A DNA stretch of 34,384 nucleotides, taken from Pseudolabrys sp. GTDB lineage: Bacteria; Pseudomonadota; Alphaproteobacteria; Rhizobiales; Xanthobacteraceae. Below are positions 1-10,029 of this stretch, in pieces (positions within the stretch are counted from its first letter, which is position 1; every line of letters starts with the position of its first letter). Location: the NCBI GenBank assembly GCA_029255525.1, contig JANLJK010000310.1:1-34384 (forward strand), in the 5' to 3' direction. The notes beneath the pieces are model-generated. The model was not told the DNA's origin. It saw only the letters and a program-made list of their open reading frames with translations, and did no database searches. The position numbers and the translations under genes were made by a program.

Positions 1-565
1 CGGGCAGGTTCTTGACGTCGGCGGAATAGGCCACGTTGCCGATGCGGAAGCCCAGAGACGAGATGTCGCCATGGTTCTGCAGGATGGGCGTGGCCTCGAC
101 ATCGCCGCCCTGCCCGGAAAGCGTGACCGTTTCGCCCGGCACCAGTCGCCGCTCATGCGCGATCGGCGGATATTCGCTGCCCGGCGGCGTCATGAAGCAA
201 TAGCCGAAGCGGGCGTGCATCGAGCGCGAGGTCGGCTCGTCGAGATAGACGTCGACCTTGCGCCGCTTGTGGACGAACAGCGGCCGCAGGTCATCGATGC
301 CGTGGATGTGGTCGGCGTGCTCATGCGTGATGAGGACGCCGTCGACCCAGTCGACCTCGGTGTCCAGAAGCTGGTAGCGCAGGTCCGGCGAGCAGTCGAT
401 CAGGACGCGCGTTCTGTGGCCCTGCGCGTTGGTCCGGGTGATCAGCATCGAGCAGCGGCGGCGGCGGTTCTTCGGGTTGTTCGGGTCGCACGAGCCCCAG
501 CCGAGCGCGACGCGCGGCACGCCCATGGAGGAGCCGCAGCCGAGGATGGTGTAGGTAAGACTCAT
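1..565 (-). CDS. MBL-fold metallohydrolase, PhnP-like (partial, runs off the window start)
   Basis: Minus-strand translation begins MSLTYTILGCGSSMGVPRVALGWGSCDPNNPKNRRRRCSMLI and contains the metallo-beta-lactamase motif THEHADHIHG; ATG (563-565) overlaps the tatD stop (562-564). Confidence 0.88.
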   Translation of the reverse strand, partial: MSLTYTILGCGSSMGVPRVALGWGSCDPNNPKNRRRRCSMLITRTNAQGHRTRVLIDCSPDLRYQLLDTEVDWVDGVLITHEHADHIHGIDDLRPLFVHKRRKVDVYLDEPTSRSMHARFGYCFMTPPGSEYPPIAHERRLVPGETVTLSGQGGDVEATPILQNHGDISSLGFRIGNVAYSADVKNLP

Positions 566-1356
566 GCTGCTATTTCAATGGCCTGAGGGACTTTATCGAA
601 AAGCCGGTAGAAGTTTTCCGTGGTCTGCCGGGCGATCTCGGCCGGGGTCACGCCGCGCACGCCCGCCAGCATCTTGGCCGTTTCCGCCACGAACGCCGGT
701 TCGCAGCGTTTGCCGCGGAACGGCACGGGCGCGAGATACGGCGAGTCTGTTTCAACCAGAATACGGTCGGCCGGCAGCGCCTTGGCGAGATCGCGTAAGG
801 GTTCCGAGGTCTTGAAGGTCAGGATGCCGGTGAAGCCCACATAATGCCCCAGATCCACGGCGGCAAAGGCCAGATCGCGGCCGCCGGTGTAGCAATGCAG
901 CACGGCCTTGAAGGCGCCCTGCCGCATCTCGTCTTTCAAGATCCGCGCCATGTCGTCGTCGGCTTCGCGCGTATGGATCACCAGCGGCAGGCCGGTTTCA
1001 CGCGCCGCCGCGATGTGCTGGCGGAAATGAGCGGCTTGATGCTCCTTCGGCCCGGTGTCGTAGTGATAGTCGAGCCCCGCCTCGCCGATCGCCACGACCT
1101 TGGGATGCTGGGCGATGGCGATGAGCGCCCCGGCATCGATCTCGGGCTCTTCATCGACGTGGTGCGGATGGGTGCCGACCGAACAGAAGACGTCGGGAAA
1201 CCGCTCCGCGATCGCCAGGATTTGCGGATGTCTTTTCACGCGGGTCGAGATCGACACCATCCGGCCAACCCCGGCCGCGCGGGCCCGCGCCACCACTGCG
1301 TCCAGCTCGGGCGCGAACTCCGGAAAGTCGAGATGGCAGTGGCTGTCCACCAGCAT
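562..1356 (-). CDS. tatD: TatD family DNase/hydrolase
   Basis: MLVDSHCHLDFPEF start, GEAGLDYHYD, LVIHTREA, ETDSPYLAPVPFRGKRCEP motifs typical of TatD. Confidence 0.93.
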   Translation of the reverse strand: MLVDSHCHLDFPEFAPELDAVVARARAAGVGRMVSISTRVKRHPQILAIAERFPDVFCSVGTHPHHVDEEPEIDAGALIAIAQHPKVVAIGEAGLDYHYDTGPKEHQAAHFRQHIAAARETGLPLVIHTREADDDMARILKDEMRQGAFKAVLHCYTGGRDLAFAAVDLGHYVGFTGILTFKTSEPLRDLAKALPADRILVETDSPYLAPVPFRGKRCEPAFVAETAKMLAGVRGVTPAEIARQTTENFYRLFDKVPQAIEIAA

Positions 1357-1359
1357 GCG

Positions 1360-2988
1360 TCAGGCCTTGTCCTTCGGCTTGGGCTGCTTGTCTTGCTTGT
1401 CTTTCTTGGCGCCCTTCTCTTTGGGCGGCTGCGGCTCGGCGTCCGGCTCGATATAGCGCGGGAACACCGGCGCCGGCGGCGGTAGCGTCGTGCCGGGCGT
1501 GATGCGCTGACCCGGTGCCAGCGCCGCGAAGCTGCGTTCGTCCGCGGGCACGGCCAGGATGTCGAGGAGCTTGCCGGCCGACGCCGGCACGAAAGGCTGC
1601 GCCAAGATGGCAACCTGACGGATCACCTCCGCCGTCACGTAGAGGATGGTGCCCTGCCGCTGCGGATTGGTCTTGGCCTGCGCCCAGGGCGCTTCGGCGG
1701 CGAAATAGCGGTTGGCGTCCGCCACCACGGCCCACACCGTGTGGAGCACCTGATGCAGCTGATAGGTCTTCATCTGCTCGCGCGCGGTGGCGACCATGGC
1801 ATCGGCCGCGGCCAGGATGGCTTGGTCCTCGGCGGTGAACGCGCCCGGCTCAGGCAACACGCCGCCGAAGGCCTTGGCGATCATCGACAGCGAGCGCTGC
1901 GCCAGGTTGCCGAGGTCGTTCGCCAGGTCCGCGTTGATGCGGTTGACGATGGCCTCGTGGCTGTAATTGCCGTCCTGGCCGAACGGCACCTCGCGCAGGA
2001 AGAAATAGCGGAACTGGTCGACGCCATAGGTGTCGGTCATCGTGAAGGGGTCGATGACGTTGCCGACCGACTTCGACATCTTCTCCCCGCGGTTGAACAG
2101 GAAGCCGTGGCTGAAGATGCGCTTCGGCACCGCGACACCGGCCGACATCAGGAAGGCCGGCCAGTAGACCGCGTGAAAGCGCACGATGTCCTTGCCGATG
2201 ACGTGCAGGTCGGCCGGCCAGAAGCGCTTGAACTTCTCGCTGTCGGTGTCGGGGAAGCCGGCGGCGGTGATGTAATTGGTCAGCGCATCGACCCACACAT
2301 ACATGATGTGCTTGGGGTTGCCGGGCACCTTGATGCCCCAGTCGAAGGTGGTGCGCGACACCGAGAGGTTCTGCAGGCCGCCCTTTACGAAGCTCGCGAC
2401 CTCATTGAGCCGCTCCTTCGGCAGCACGAAGTCGGGGACCTTTTCGTAGAGGTCCAGAAGCTTCTGCTGATAGGCCGAGAGCTTGAAGAAATAGCTCTCC
2501 TCCTCCACCCACTCGACCGGCGTGCCGGTCTTGGTGGCGATACGCTTGCCGTGCTCGTTGAGATGCGTCTCGTCCTCGGCGTAATAGGCCTCGTCGCGCA
2601 CCGAGTACCAGCCGGCGTATTTGTCGAGGTAGATGTCGCCGTTCTTCTCCATCGCCTCCCAGATGGCGATCGAGGAGCGGTGATGGCGCTCTTCCGTCGT
2701 ATGGATGAAGTCGTTGTTCGAGCAGTTCAGCCGCTCAACCATCTTCTCGAACAGCGGCACGTTGCGGTCGCGCAACTGGCGGGCGGTGAGCCCCTCCTTC
2801 GCCGCCGTCTGCTGCATCTTCTGCCCGTGCTCGTCGGTGCCGGTCAGGAAAAAGACGTCGTAGCCGTCCAGCCGCTTGAAGCGGGCGATGGCGTCGGTGG
2901 CGACCGCCTCATAGGCGTGGCCGATATGCGGCGCGCCGTTCGGGTAGGAGATCGCGGTGGTGATGTAGAAAGGGGTCTTGTCGGCCAT
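1360..2988 (-). CDS. metG: Methionyl-tRNA synthetase
   Basis: [22 protein letters not shown] (HIGH) and [12 protein letters not shown] (KMSKS); start taken at MADKTPFY rather than the longer ORF start. Confidence 0.96.
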   Translation of the reverse strand: MADKTPFYITTAISYPNGAPHIGHAYEAVATDAIARFKRLDGYDVFFLTGTDEHGQKMQQTAAKEGLTARQLRDRNVPLFEKMVERLNCSNNDFIHTTEERHHRSSIAIWEAMEKNGDIYLDKYAGWYSVRDEAYYAEDETHLNEHGKRIATKTGTPVEWVEEESYFFKLSAYQQKLLDLYEKVPDFVLPKERLNEVASFVKGGLQNLSVSRTTFDWGIKVPGNPKHIMYVWVDALTNYITAAGFPDTDSEKFKRFWPADLHVIGKDIVRFHAVYWPAFLMSAGVAVPKRIFSHGFLFNRGEKMSKSVGNVIDPFTMTDTYGVDQFRYFFLREVPFGQDGNYSHEAIVNRINADLANDLGNLAQRSLSMIAKAFGGVLPEPGAFTAEDQAILAAADAMVATAREQMKTYQLHQVLHTVWAVVADANRYFAAEAPWAQAKTNPQRQGTILYVTAEVIRQVAILAQPFVPASAGKLLDILAVPADERSFAALAPGQRITPGTTLPPPAPVFPRYIEPDAEPQPPKEKGAKKDKQDKQPKPKDKA

Positions 2989-3251
2989 CGTCTTGTTTTG
3001 TCTTCCCCGGGCGGGCGCCGGGCGAAACGCCCCTGGCCCGGTCATCCCGTATGCGGCGGCACGACCGCCCTGCCCCGGCCATCCCTCTCGAAAACCACGG
3101 GTTTTTCAAGGATCTGGACAGCCCGGACAGGCCCGCCATGACGAGTCAGAGGGTTAGGTAGCAACGCCTAAGGGGTGGGGCAAGTTGGCCCTCTCTCAGT
3201 CGGCGATGCACGACGCAGTAGCCGCGACTGAGGCAGCGGCCGCTCTTCCCG

Positions 3252-4514
3252 CTACCACGCCTGCGCGCTGGCCCGGTCGAACAGGCCGGTGGATGCGGAT
3301 GCGTAGCGGCCGGAATCGCGGCGGCCCTTGCCGCGGGCCACCAGTGCTGGCGGCGTGCCGTTCATGCTCGCCACCACGACCATGCGATCGACCTCGCCGT
3401 CGAGGAAGGCCTGCAGGAACTTGTCGTAATCCTTGAAGGACACGCAGCCGTTCGACTGGCCGTTGGGGCCGAGCATATAAGTATGCGCCAGGATGCCGTC
3501 GCGGCCGTGCATCTTGTCTTCGTCGACAGGATTGAGACGGATGGCGCGCACGCCGTGGAACAGCTTCTCGCGCATCGTCAGCTTGTAGACGTTCGGCGGC
3601 GTCGCCCCGCGCATGCGCACGTGGATGTAGCGCGGATCGTCCATCTTCTCGCCGAGGCCGGAATGCGCCTCGAGCTTGTCGCCGTTGGGCAGATACACGG
3701 TCCGCGCCGAGATGTCGTAGACGGCGGTGCGGGCGTCCCGTTCGATGAGCTCCGGGCCCTTGTTATGAACCGGCTGCACGACCGCGGGCTTCTCCACGAC
3801 CGGCGGGGGCGGCGGCGGTGCGACCATGGCGACCTGCTGCGGCGCCTCGGCCGGCGGCCGCACGGCTTCACGCACGGCTGGATAAGGCCGCGGCAGCGGC
3901 ACCATGGCCGTTGCTTGTTCCGGGGCGGCCTTCACCGGCGCCGGGCTCACCGTCACAGGTGGCGGCAGGCTGGCGAGCTGCATTGATGTGGTTTGTGCAG
4001 AGCTGGCCTGATCCAATTGGATAGACTTGATATTTTCCCGTTGAGTGGGGCGTGGCGGGGCCCGTGTCGGTAGCGGTACGGGGACAGGCGCAGCCTCCAG
4101 AGCCGGCAGGGATGCCAGCGCCCAGCGCGCGCCGAAGCTCTCGCCAGCGCCTCTGACGCTTTCGGTCCCTTCGGCAACATCGGTCGCTACCGGTGCTGGC
4201 GGGAAGGCGTCAGGGGCGGCGGCCAGGATCGGGCCGTATTGGCCGAGGGCAAACGTGCCCTGCCCCAATGCTCCCAGACCCATGGCGGCTTGCGTACGGA
4301 GCTGCGGATGGGCGCTGATGGCGTTATTGGCGATCTTGAGGGCGGCGACCGTGGTTCCGACGACCAGCACGGAGCCGATGGCGAGGATGGCGACCGAGGC
4401 GATGAGGCCGTCGCCGAGCGCGCGCAGCGCCGGCAGAATCCGGCGATAGTCACCGAGTGAGATACGACCGTCGAAAGAAGTGACGTCGCAGAACGCCGCG
4501 GCCGTATCCGACAT
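3252..4514 (-). CDS. Membrane-anchored DUF2778/Tlde1-domain protein (L,D-transpeptidase-like fold)
   Basis: N-terminal hydrophobic segment, Pro-rich linker, C-terminal GILAHTYMLGPNGQSNGCVSFKDYDKFLQAFLDGEVDRMVVV typical of DUF2778. Confidence 0.75.
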   Translation of the reverse strand: MSDTAAAFCDVTSFDGRISLGDYRRILPALRALGDGLIASVAILAIGSVLVVGTTVAALKIANNAISAHPQLRTQAAMGLGALGQGTFALGQYGPILAAAPDAFPPAPVATDVAEGTESVRGAGESFGARWALASLPALEAAPVPVPLPTRAPPRPTQRENIKSIQLDQASSAQTTSMQLASLPPPVTVSPAPVKAAPEQATAMVPLPRPYPAVREAVRPPAEAPQQVAMVAPPPPPPVVEKPAVVQPVHNKGPELIERDARTAVYDISARTVYLPNGDKLEAHSGLGEKMDDPRYIHVRMRGATPPNVYKLTMREKLFHGVRAIRLNPVDEDKMHGRDGILAHTYMLGPNGQSNGCVSFKDYDKFLQAFLDGEVDRMVVVASMNGTPPALVARGKGRRDSGRYASASTGLFDRASAQAW

Positions 4515-4654
4515 AATCTACGCTACTCGAACCCGAATGCTTACAGGGACGGCTTCGCGGGCCGCAAAGCGACCGCGCGCAGCGTTGAGTGATGCGTCAA
4601 TATGCGGGGATTAAGGTTAAACGGCTGTAAACGCGGCTAGCGTCGCGCCCGGGC

Positions 4655-4906
4655 TTATTCCGGCGCGACTTCAAGGATCTTCTGCGCGCTCTTTTCGGAA
4701 TCGTAGATCGAAACTTGAACGATCGGATAGGCCTTCTTGATGGCGAGGCCGGCGGTCTCGGCCTCTTCGGCTGTGTCGAAGGCCTTCTTGGTCTGGCGGT
4801 CGACCTGGAGCCGGAAACGCCCGAGCGCTGGACGGCTTTGACCGAGCTTCGGCGGCGCGACCTCGTCGGCGGGTTCCTTGCTCTTCACCGTGATCTTCGC
4901 GGCCAT
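4655..4906 (-). CDS. Conserved small hypothetical protein
   Basis: ORF with start at MAAKITVKSKEPADE; charged soluble protein, no recognised domain. Confidence 0.6.
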   Translation of the reverse strand: MAAKITVKSKEPADEVAPPKLGQSRPALGRFRLQVDRQTKKAFDTAEEAETAGLAIKKAYPIVQVSIYDSEKSAQKILEVAPE

Positions 4907-5017
4907 GCATGTGCTCCTTAGGGCGTGCCGGACGGAAAGCCCGGCATTCCCTCCATATAAGCGCGCCGCCGGCATCTGGCGAGCGCGCCGTAGCGACCGG
5001 ACTGTGGCGAATGTATC

Positions 5018-6709
5018 TCAGGCCCGGGTGTCCGCCGGGGCTTTGGCGCCCGCGGCCAGGCCTTGCTGCCTCAAGGGAAATTCGCAGCGGAAGATCAGCC
5101 CCTCGGCCCGGAAGTCGAACGTCGCCGTGCCCTTGAGCTCATGACGGATGCTTTCCTCGATGAAACGGGTGCCAAAGCTCTTTCTCTCTGGTGCCGTCAC
5201 CGGCGGCCCGCCCTGCTCGGCCCACTGCGCCGTAACAGTCGCGCCGCCCGGCGCATGCGGCTGCACCGACCATTCGATGGCGACGCTCCCCTCCGGCTGC
5301 GTCAGCGCGCCGTATTTGGCGGCGTTGGTGTAAAGCTCGTGCAACACCATGCCGATGGTGAGCGCGGCGCGCGGATAGAGCGGCACCGGCGGGCCTTTCG
5401 CCGCAATCCGTCCGGGGCCGGAAACGCTGACGCAGACTCGCTGCACCAGTTCGGCCATGTCGGCTTCCACCCACTCGCCTTCGCTTAAGGCATCGTGCGC
5501 CTGCGACAGCGCGACCAGACGGCCGGAAAAGGTCTCGAAGAACGCGGTGAAATCGTCGGCCTTGGTCGCGCTCTGGCGCGCGATCGACAGCACCGTGGCG
5601 AGCGAGTTCTTCACCCGGTGATTGAGTTCCTTGATCATCTGGCTCTTGGTCTCCTCGTCGCGGATAAGCGACGCAGAGGCGCTGGCCAAGGTCTCGCTCA
5701 CGGCATTGAGCTCGACGATGCCGGTATTGAAGCTCGCCACGCGTTCGCGGCGGCTCAGCGCCAGGGCGTTGTCGCGCAGACGCCAGATCGGCGGCGTGAC
5801 GTAACGGCTGTAGAGCACGGCGAACAGCAGCGAGCAGATCAAGCCAAGCGCGCCGGCGGCGCCGACTGCGATGGCCGCCTGCCGCACCGACTGATTGACG
5901 GCGGAGACCGGCATCGCGGTGATCACCGTCCAGCCGGAGAGCGGCGATTTGTAATAGCCGTCGATCACAGGTGCGCCGTCCAGCGTGGTCGAGCTGACCA
6001 CGCCTTCGGTGCCCGTGAGTTTCTGGATGAAGCCGTCGCTGGCGCTGCGGCCGACGAAGTTCTCGTGGTCGCGGGTGCGGGCGATGACGCGGTGGTTGCG
6101 GTCGATCAGGATGACCAGCCAGTCCTGGCTGACGGCGCTGCTTTGCTGGATCAGCCGCAGGAATGTCTCGGGCGGGATCGCGATGTTGAGAAAATGCGCG
6201 GCACCCTCATACATGACCGGGACGTTGAGCATCACATAGCGCTGGCCCGTCGACGCGCCGGTGTAGAGGTCGGAGATGACCGGCTGCATGGTGCGCAAGG
6301 CGGCCTCGTCCGAGGCGTTGAGCACCGTGTCCTTGGTCTGCGACAGCGGCTCGCCCCAGGCGCGCGCGGTATTGAGCAATTGCCGTCCGTCGGGGCGGCG
6401 CAGGCCGACCAGGCTGCCCGGGAACATGCCGGCGACACGCGACGCGTGCTGATAGAAAGCGGCGAGATCGCCCTGCGCCAGCGATTGGGCGTAGGCCAAA
6501 GTCCGTAGCGTGCTCAGGCCGCCGGTGATCTCGCGGTCGATGCTGCTGGAGAGGTCCTTGGCGGTGTTGACGAGGTCGTGCTCGGTCGCTGCCCGCTCGG
6601 AGTTGACATAAAGGACGGCGAGCACGGCACCGGCGAGGATAAAGGGAACCGCCGTGAGGGCGCCGAGAATGCCGAGATGGAACCGAAAATTATGCTTGCG
6701 GCGGCGCAT
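5018..6709 (-). CDS. Sensor histidine kinase, HWE family, with extracytoplasmic PDC/dCache-like sensor
   Basis: N-terminal TM, long periplasmic domain, second TM, KELNHRVKNSLATVLSIARQSA H-box, HELYTNAAKYGAL N-box, QWAEQGGPPV (WxE). Confidence 0.88.
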   Translation of the reverse strand: MRRRKHNFRFHLGILGALTAVPFILAGAVLAVLYVNSERAATEHDLVNTAKDLSSSIDREITGGLSTLRTLAYAQSLAQGDLAAFYQHASRVAGMFPGSLVGLRRPDGRQLLNTARAWGEPLSQTKDTVLNASDEAALRTMQPVISDLYTGASTGQRYVMLNVPVMYEGAAHFLNIAIPPETFLRLIQQSSAVSQDWLVILIDRNHRVIARTRDHENFVGRSASDGFIQKLTGTEGVVSSTTLDGAPVIDGYYKSPLSGWTVITAMPVSAVNQSVRQAAIAVGAAGALGLICSLLFAVLYSRYVTPPIWRLRDNALALSRRERVASFNTGIVELNAVSETLASASASLIRDEETKSQMIKELNHRVKNSLATVLSIARQSATKADDFTAFFETFSGRLVALSQAHDALSEGEWVEADMAELVQRVCVSVSGPGRIAAKGPPVPLYPRAALTIGMVLHELYTNAAKYGALTQPEGSVAIEWSVQPHAPGGATVTAQWAEQGGPPVTAPERKSFGTRFIEESIRHELKGTATFDFRAEGLIFRCEFPLRQQGLAAGAKAPADTRA

Positions 6710-6911
6710 CGGGTGACTGGGACGTCTCTGGTGCCGTCAGCGGCCCCGCGTCGAACTTAGAGGAAGCGCGGCGAAAGTCCAAAGCGGCCTGTATGAGGCA
6801 TGCTGAAACTTTTGCCGCAGGCCGCGCGGGCGGCGGTGCGATGTCGCCTTGTGGAGGACCTGCGTTCTCCGTCACCCTGCGGCTCCTGATTCCCGTTACC
6901 GAGGATGGACA

Positions 6912-7187
6912 ATGCCGGCAATGCTGAAGACGACCGCCTTGGCGGGGCTCTTGTCCCTCTTTATGTCTTTCGTTCTTTCCGGACTGTTCGCCCCCACCCC
7001 GGCGGCCGCCGCCGCGATGCGCTGCAGCGGCGAGCAGACCGCCTGCATCGCCGCCTGCAAGAAGAGTTCGCCGGCCGCGGCACTGTCGATGTGCATCACC
7101 AATTGCGGCCAGCGTCAGGCCATTTGCATGAAGACGGGCTGCTGGGATAGCGGCACGGAGAAATACTGCGGGCTGTTGCGCCAATAG
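6912..7187 (+). CDS. Small secreted Cys-rich protein
   Basis: Signal peptide MPAMLKTTALAGLLSLFMSFVLSGLFAPTPAAAAA followed by a ~56-aa Cys-rich domain (C..CIAAC..CITNCGQRQAIC..C..C). Confidence 0.6.
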   Translation: MPAMLKTTALAGLLSLFMSFVLSGLFAPTPAAAAAMRCSGEQTACIAACKKSSPAAALSMCITNCGQRQAICMKTGCWDSGTEKYCGLLRQ

Positions 7188-7214
7188 AGCGCGGGGACCA
7201 GGCCGAACGTCAGT

Positions 7215-8264
7215 TCACGGCAGCCCGCCTATATGCGCGGCCGGTTCGTCCATGGATGGGTCCCAACAAACGACGCGGTTTCTTCCTCGTGTCTTGGCGA
7301 CGTAGAGGGCTTTGTCGGCGCGGTCTATCGCGACCTCGACGGACTTATGCGCATCCAATGCCGCGAGCCCGACCGATACCGTGACGAAGAAATCTCCTTT
7401 GCCCTGCGCTTCATGCGGCAGCGACGCGAGCTCTTCGCGCAGGCGGTCCATGATGACGTGCGCGGTTTCCACGGGGGTGTCTGCCAGACACAGCAGGAAT
7501 TCCTCGCCGCCGTAACGGAAGATCTTATCGTAAGGGCGCAGATGGTTCACAATATAGTGCGCAAAGTCTATCAAGACCTTGTCGCCAGCCAGATGACCGT
7601 AGCTGTCATTGACGGATTTGAACTGGTCCAAATCGATCATCGCAATCGAACAGGAATGGTCGCGCCTGACGAATTCGTGCTGTTCACGCAGCTTGGTCAG
7701 CATTTCGATGCGATTATTGACGCCCGTCAACGGGTCGAGATTGAAGAGCGCGCCTTCCATCTCGCGCTGAACTGTCACGATTTCCAATCGCATGCGCTTC
7801 AACGCGGTCAGGAAGCGCTCGAAGTCCTTGACCGAGATTGGCACGCCGTCAGCGGAGGCGCGCAGCAGACTTGCTGCATACTGATGCATGCGCTCGTGCT
7901 CGATGCCGATCTCAACGAATCCTGGATGGCGTTCGAGGCCTGCGATGCCGGATTTATAATACCATTGTCCGAACCGGCAGGTTCGATGCGCGTTCTGGCT
8001 GGCGTCGCGTTCATCCGGCGCCAATCGGCAGATCAAGGTGCCGTAAAGCGTTTCGGTCCATTGGTCGTGGTTGTACAAAGCCTGTTCGAGTTCCTTCAGC
8101 GTGGTACGCATCTGCTCGTCGGACATGTGGGGAAGCGGCATGGGGACACTCGTCGGAGGCAGTACCGGAAGCGTTCGGTTCATCCCGAAATGACCTGCCG
8201 CGCTTGGGATGCCGGTCCGGCGAGGATGCGCCCCCTCCCTTCCCATGGGGAAGTAATCTTGCAC
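7215..8264 (-). CDS. Diguanylate cyclase with N-terminal CZB (zinc-binding) domain, DgcZ-like architecture
   Basis: NHDQW, AHRTCRFGQWYY and HERMHQ features of the CZB domain; GGDEF domain with RPYDKIFRYGGEEF (I-site RxxD plus GGEEF). The start may be internal (MNRTLPV or MPLPHMS). Confidence 0.85.
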   Translation of the reverse strand: MQDYFPMGREGAHPRRTGIPSAAGHFGMNRTLPVLPPTSVPMPLPHMSDEQMRTTLKELEQALYNHDQWTETLYGTLICRLAPDERDASQNAHRTCRFGQWYYKSGIAGLERHPGFVEIGIEHERMHQYAASLLRASADGVPISVKDFERFLTALKRMRLEIVTVQREMEGALFNLDPLTGVNNRIEMLTKLREQHEFVRRDHSCSIAMIDLDQFKSVNDSYGHLAGDKVLIDFAHYIVNHLRPYDKIFRYGGEEFLLCLADTPVETAHVIMDRLREELASLPHEAQGKGDFFVTVSVGLAALDAHKSVEVAIDRADKALYVAKTRGRNRVVCWDPSMDEPAAHIGGLP

Positions 8265-8521
8265 CGCAATAATTTTTAGAAATCCGTCACGCGAATCGCT
8301 TAGCCTTTGGGCATGGCGGTTCGTACCTTACGGATCGAGAGGCAAGCTGGTCAGTCGGGACCTACACGACCCCGGACGCGCGTTTGCCTGACACCGCCAC
8401 AAACCCCGCGACAACTGCCGTTCTTGTACCCGCGCGCTCGATCTCGGCTTGACCCGAGTTCTGGTGGCGTGGGCCGTTGGCGTATGCACTTCACATGCTT
8501 TCTATCGAAAGGAGTCGGCCT

Positions 8522-9256
8522 TTGGCTAAGAACCTCGCGAAGAAGAGACGCCGTCATGAGCGCATGCTTGGATCCGCCGAGATCATAGAGTTCCAGAACT
8601 CGAAATTCGAAGCTGAACGCGCGCTTCCCCCGATCAAGGCGCTCAACCCGACCCAAGCCGACTATCTCGACGCCCTTCGCAAGTCGCCCCAAGTCATCGT
8701 GCTGGGGCCTGCCGGCACCGGCAAAACCTGGATCGCGGCCACCCACGCCGCCGACCTCTACCGCAACCGCAGCATCGACAAGATCATCCTGACGCGGCCG
8801 AACGTGCCATGCGGCCGCTCGCTCGGCTTCTTCCCCGGCTCGCTCGAGGACAAGTTCGCGCCCTGGGCCGTGCCGGTCACCGAGGCGATCAAGGAACGCA
8901 TCGGTAAGGCGGCCTTCGACATCGCGCTCAAGAACGGCTCGATCGAGATGGTGCCGTTCGAGGTCATGCGCGGGCGCTCGTGGAAGAACGCCTTCGTGCT
9001 GCTCGACGAGGCGCAGAACTGCACGCCGGCGGAGATCAAGACGTTCCTGACCCGTATCGGCGACGACTGCACCGTCGTCATCAATGGCGACGTCAGCCAA
9101 TGCGATCTGGCCGCCGACAGCGGGCTCAAGGTGGTCATCGACATGATCGCCGGTCAGAACCTGCCGGTGCCGGTGGTTTCGTTCGGGCGTGAGGACATCG
9201 TGCGCTCCGGCGTCTGTGCCATGTGGGTGCACGCCTTCGCCGAGGCCAACCTCTAG
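8522..9256 (+). CDS. PhoH family ATPase-like protein
   Basis: VIVLGPAGTGKTWIAA Walker A, VLLDEAQNCTPAEIKTFLTRIGDD, GDVSQCDL; TTG start (8522) chosen because AAAGGAG lies just upstream; ATG 8498 is the alternative. Confidence 0.88.
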   Translation: MAKNLAKKRRRHERMLGSAEIIEFQNSKFEAERALPPIKALNPTQADYLDALRKSPQVIVLGPAGTGKTWIAATHAADLYRNRSIDKIILTRPNVPCGRSLGFFPGSLEDKFAPWAVPVTEAIKERIGKAAFDIALKNGSIEMVPFEVMRGRSWKNAFVLLDEAQNCTPAEIKTFLTRIGDDCTVVINGDVSQCDLAADSGLKVVIDMIAGQNLPVPVVSFGREDIVRSGVCAMWVHAFAEANL

Positions 9257-9272
9257 GCGCGGTCGAGACGTC

Positions 9273-9300
9273 GAGCCCCGGATCAGGTCGTCCGGGGCTC
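9273..9300 (+). terminator. 10-bp perfect hairpin after phoH (no U-tract)
   Basis: GAGCCCCGGA (9273-9282) / TCCGGGGCTC (9291-9300), loop 8 nt, 17 nt after the phoH stop. Confidence 0.45.
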
Positions 9301-9402
9301 GTGCGGCTGGCCGCCAGGCCGGTGGCCCGCCCGATTTTTCGGTTGCGGAACAAGGCGCTCCTGGCGCAAACAGCGGCCCGAAGCGAAAGCCGGGGGCTGT
9401 TC

Positions 9403-10029
9403 ATGACCGCGATTCAGAAATGGGGCTCAGGCCTCGCCGCCACCGCTGCGGCCTGCGCGGCGGCCTATCTGTGGCTCGACCGGCCGATCGCGCTGACTGC
9501 GCACGCGTATCACGTCTATCAGAACAGCTTCGCGCTCCTCACCTATATTCCTGAACCGCTGGTCCCCCTCGCCTGCGCGGCCTTCGCGCTGACGGGGCTG
9601 TGGGCGCTGGCCGGCCGGCCGCTTTCATCTTGGGGCACCGTGGCGGTCCTGTGCAGCATCAGCGTGCTGGTCACCGAGCTGTCGAAGAGCCAGCTCAAAT
9701 ACGTGTTCGGCCGCACCTGGCCGGAGACTTTCGTGCAGAACAATCCGTCCTTCATCCGTGACGGCGTGTTCGGCTTCAACTTCTTCAAAGGCGGCGCGGC
9801 CTATGCCTCGTTCCCGTCGGGCCATACCGCGGCGATCTGCGCGCTGGTCTCGGTGTTGTGGATCATGGCGCCGAAGCTGCGGCCGTTGTGCATCCTGGCT
9901 GTGCTGGTCGTCGTCGTCGGCCTCATCGGCGCTGATTATCACTTCCTCAGCGACATCATCGCCGGCGGCTTCGTCGGCACGTCCATCGGCTGGATGACGG
10001 TGGCCTTCTGGCGCGCGCGCCAATCGTGA
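9403..10029 (+). CDS. PAP2 family phosphatase
   Basis: Multiple TM segments; KYVFGRTWPE, FPSGHTAA, GADYHFLSDIIAG motifs of PAP2. Confidence 0.88.
   Translation: MTAIQKWGSGLAATAAACAAAYLWLDRPIALTAHAYHVYQNSFALLTYIPEPLVPLACAAFALTGLWALAGRPLSSWGTVAVLCSISVLVTELSKSQLKYVFGRTWPETFVQNNPSFIRDGVFGFNFFKGGAAYASFPSGHTAAICALVSVLWIMAPKLRPLCILAVLVVVVGLIGADYHFLSDIIAGGFVGTSIGWMTVAFWRARQS

Noticed and set aside
1741-3141. 466-aa plus-strand ORF antisense to metG
   Set aside because: High-GC shadow ORF; the minus-strand metG is unambiguous and the antisense translation has no domain signature.
3252-4514. Possible T6SS effector/antibacterial toxin with adjacent immunity gene
   Set aside because: No T6SS component, PAAR/VgrG or convincing immunity gene in the window; the domain is common as a chromosomal membrane-anchored protein in Rhizobiales.
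9273-9300. phoH downstream hairpin as a copy of the palindromic intergenic family
   Set aside because: GAGCCCCGGA/TCCGGGGCTC lacks the GTCATTCCGGG ends; treated as a simple terminator-like hairpin.
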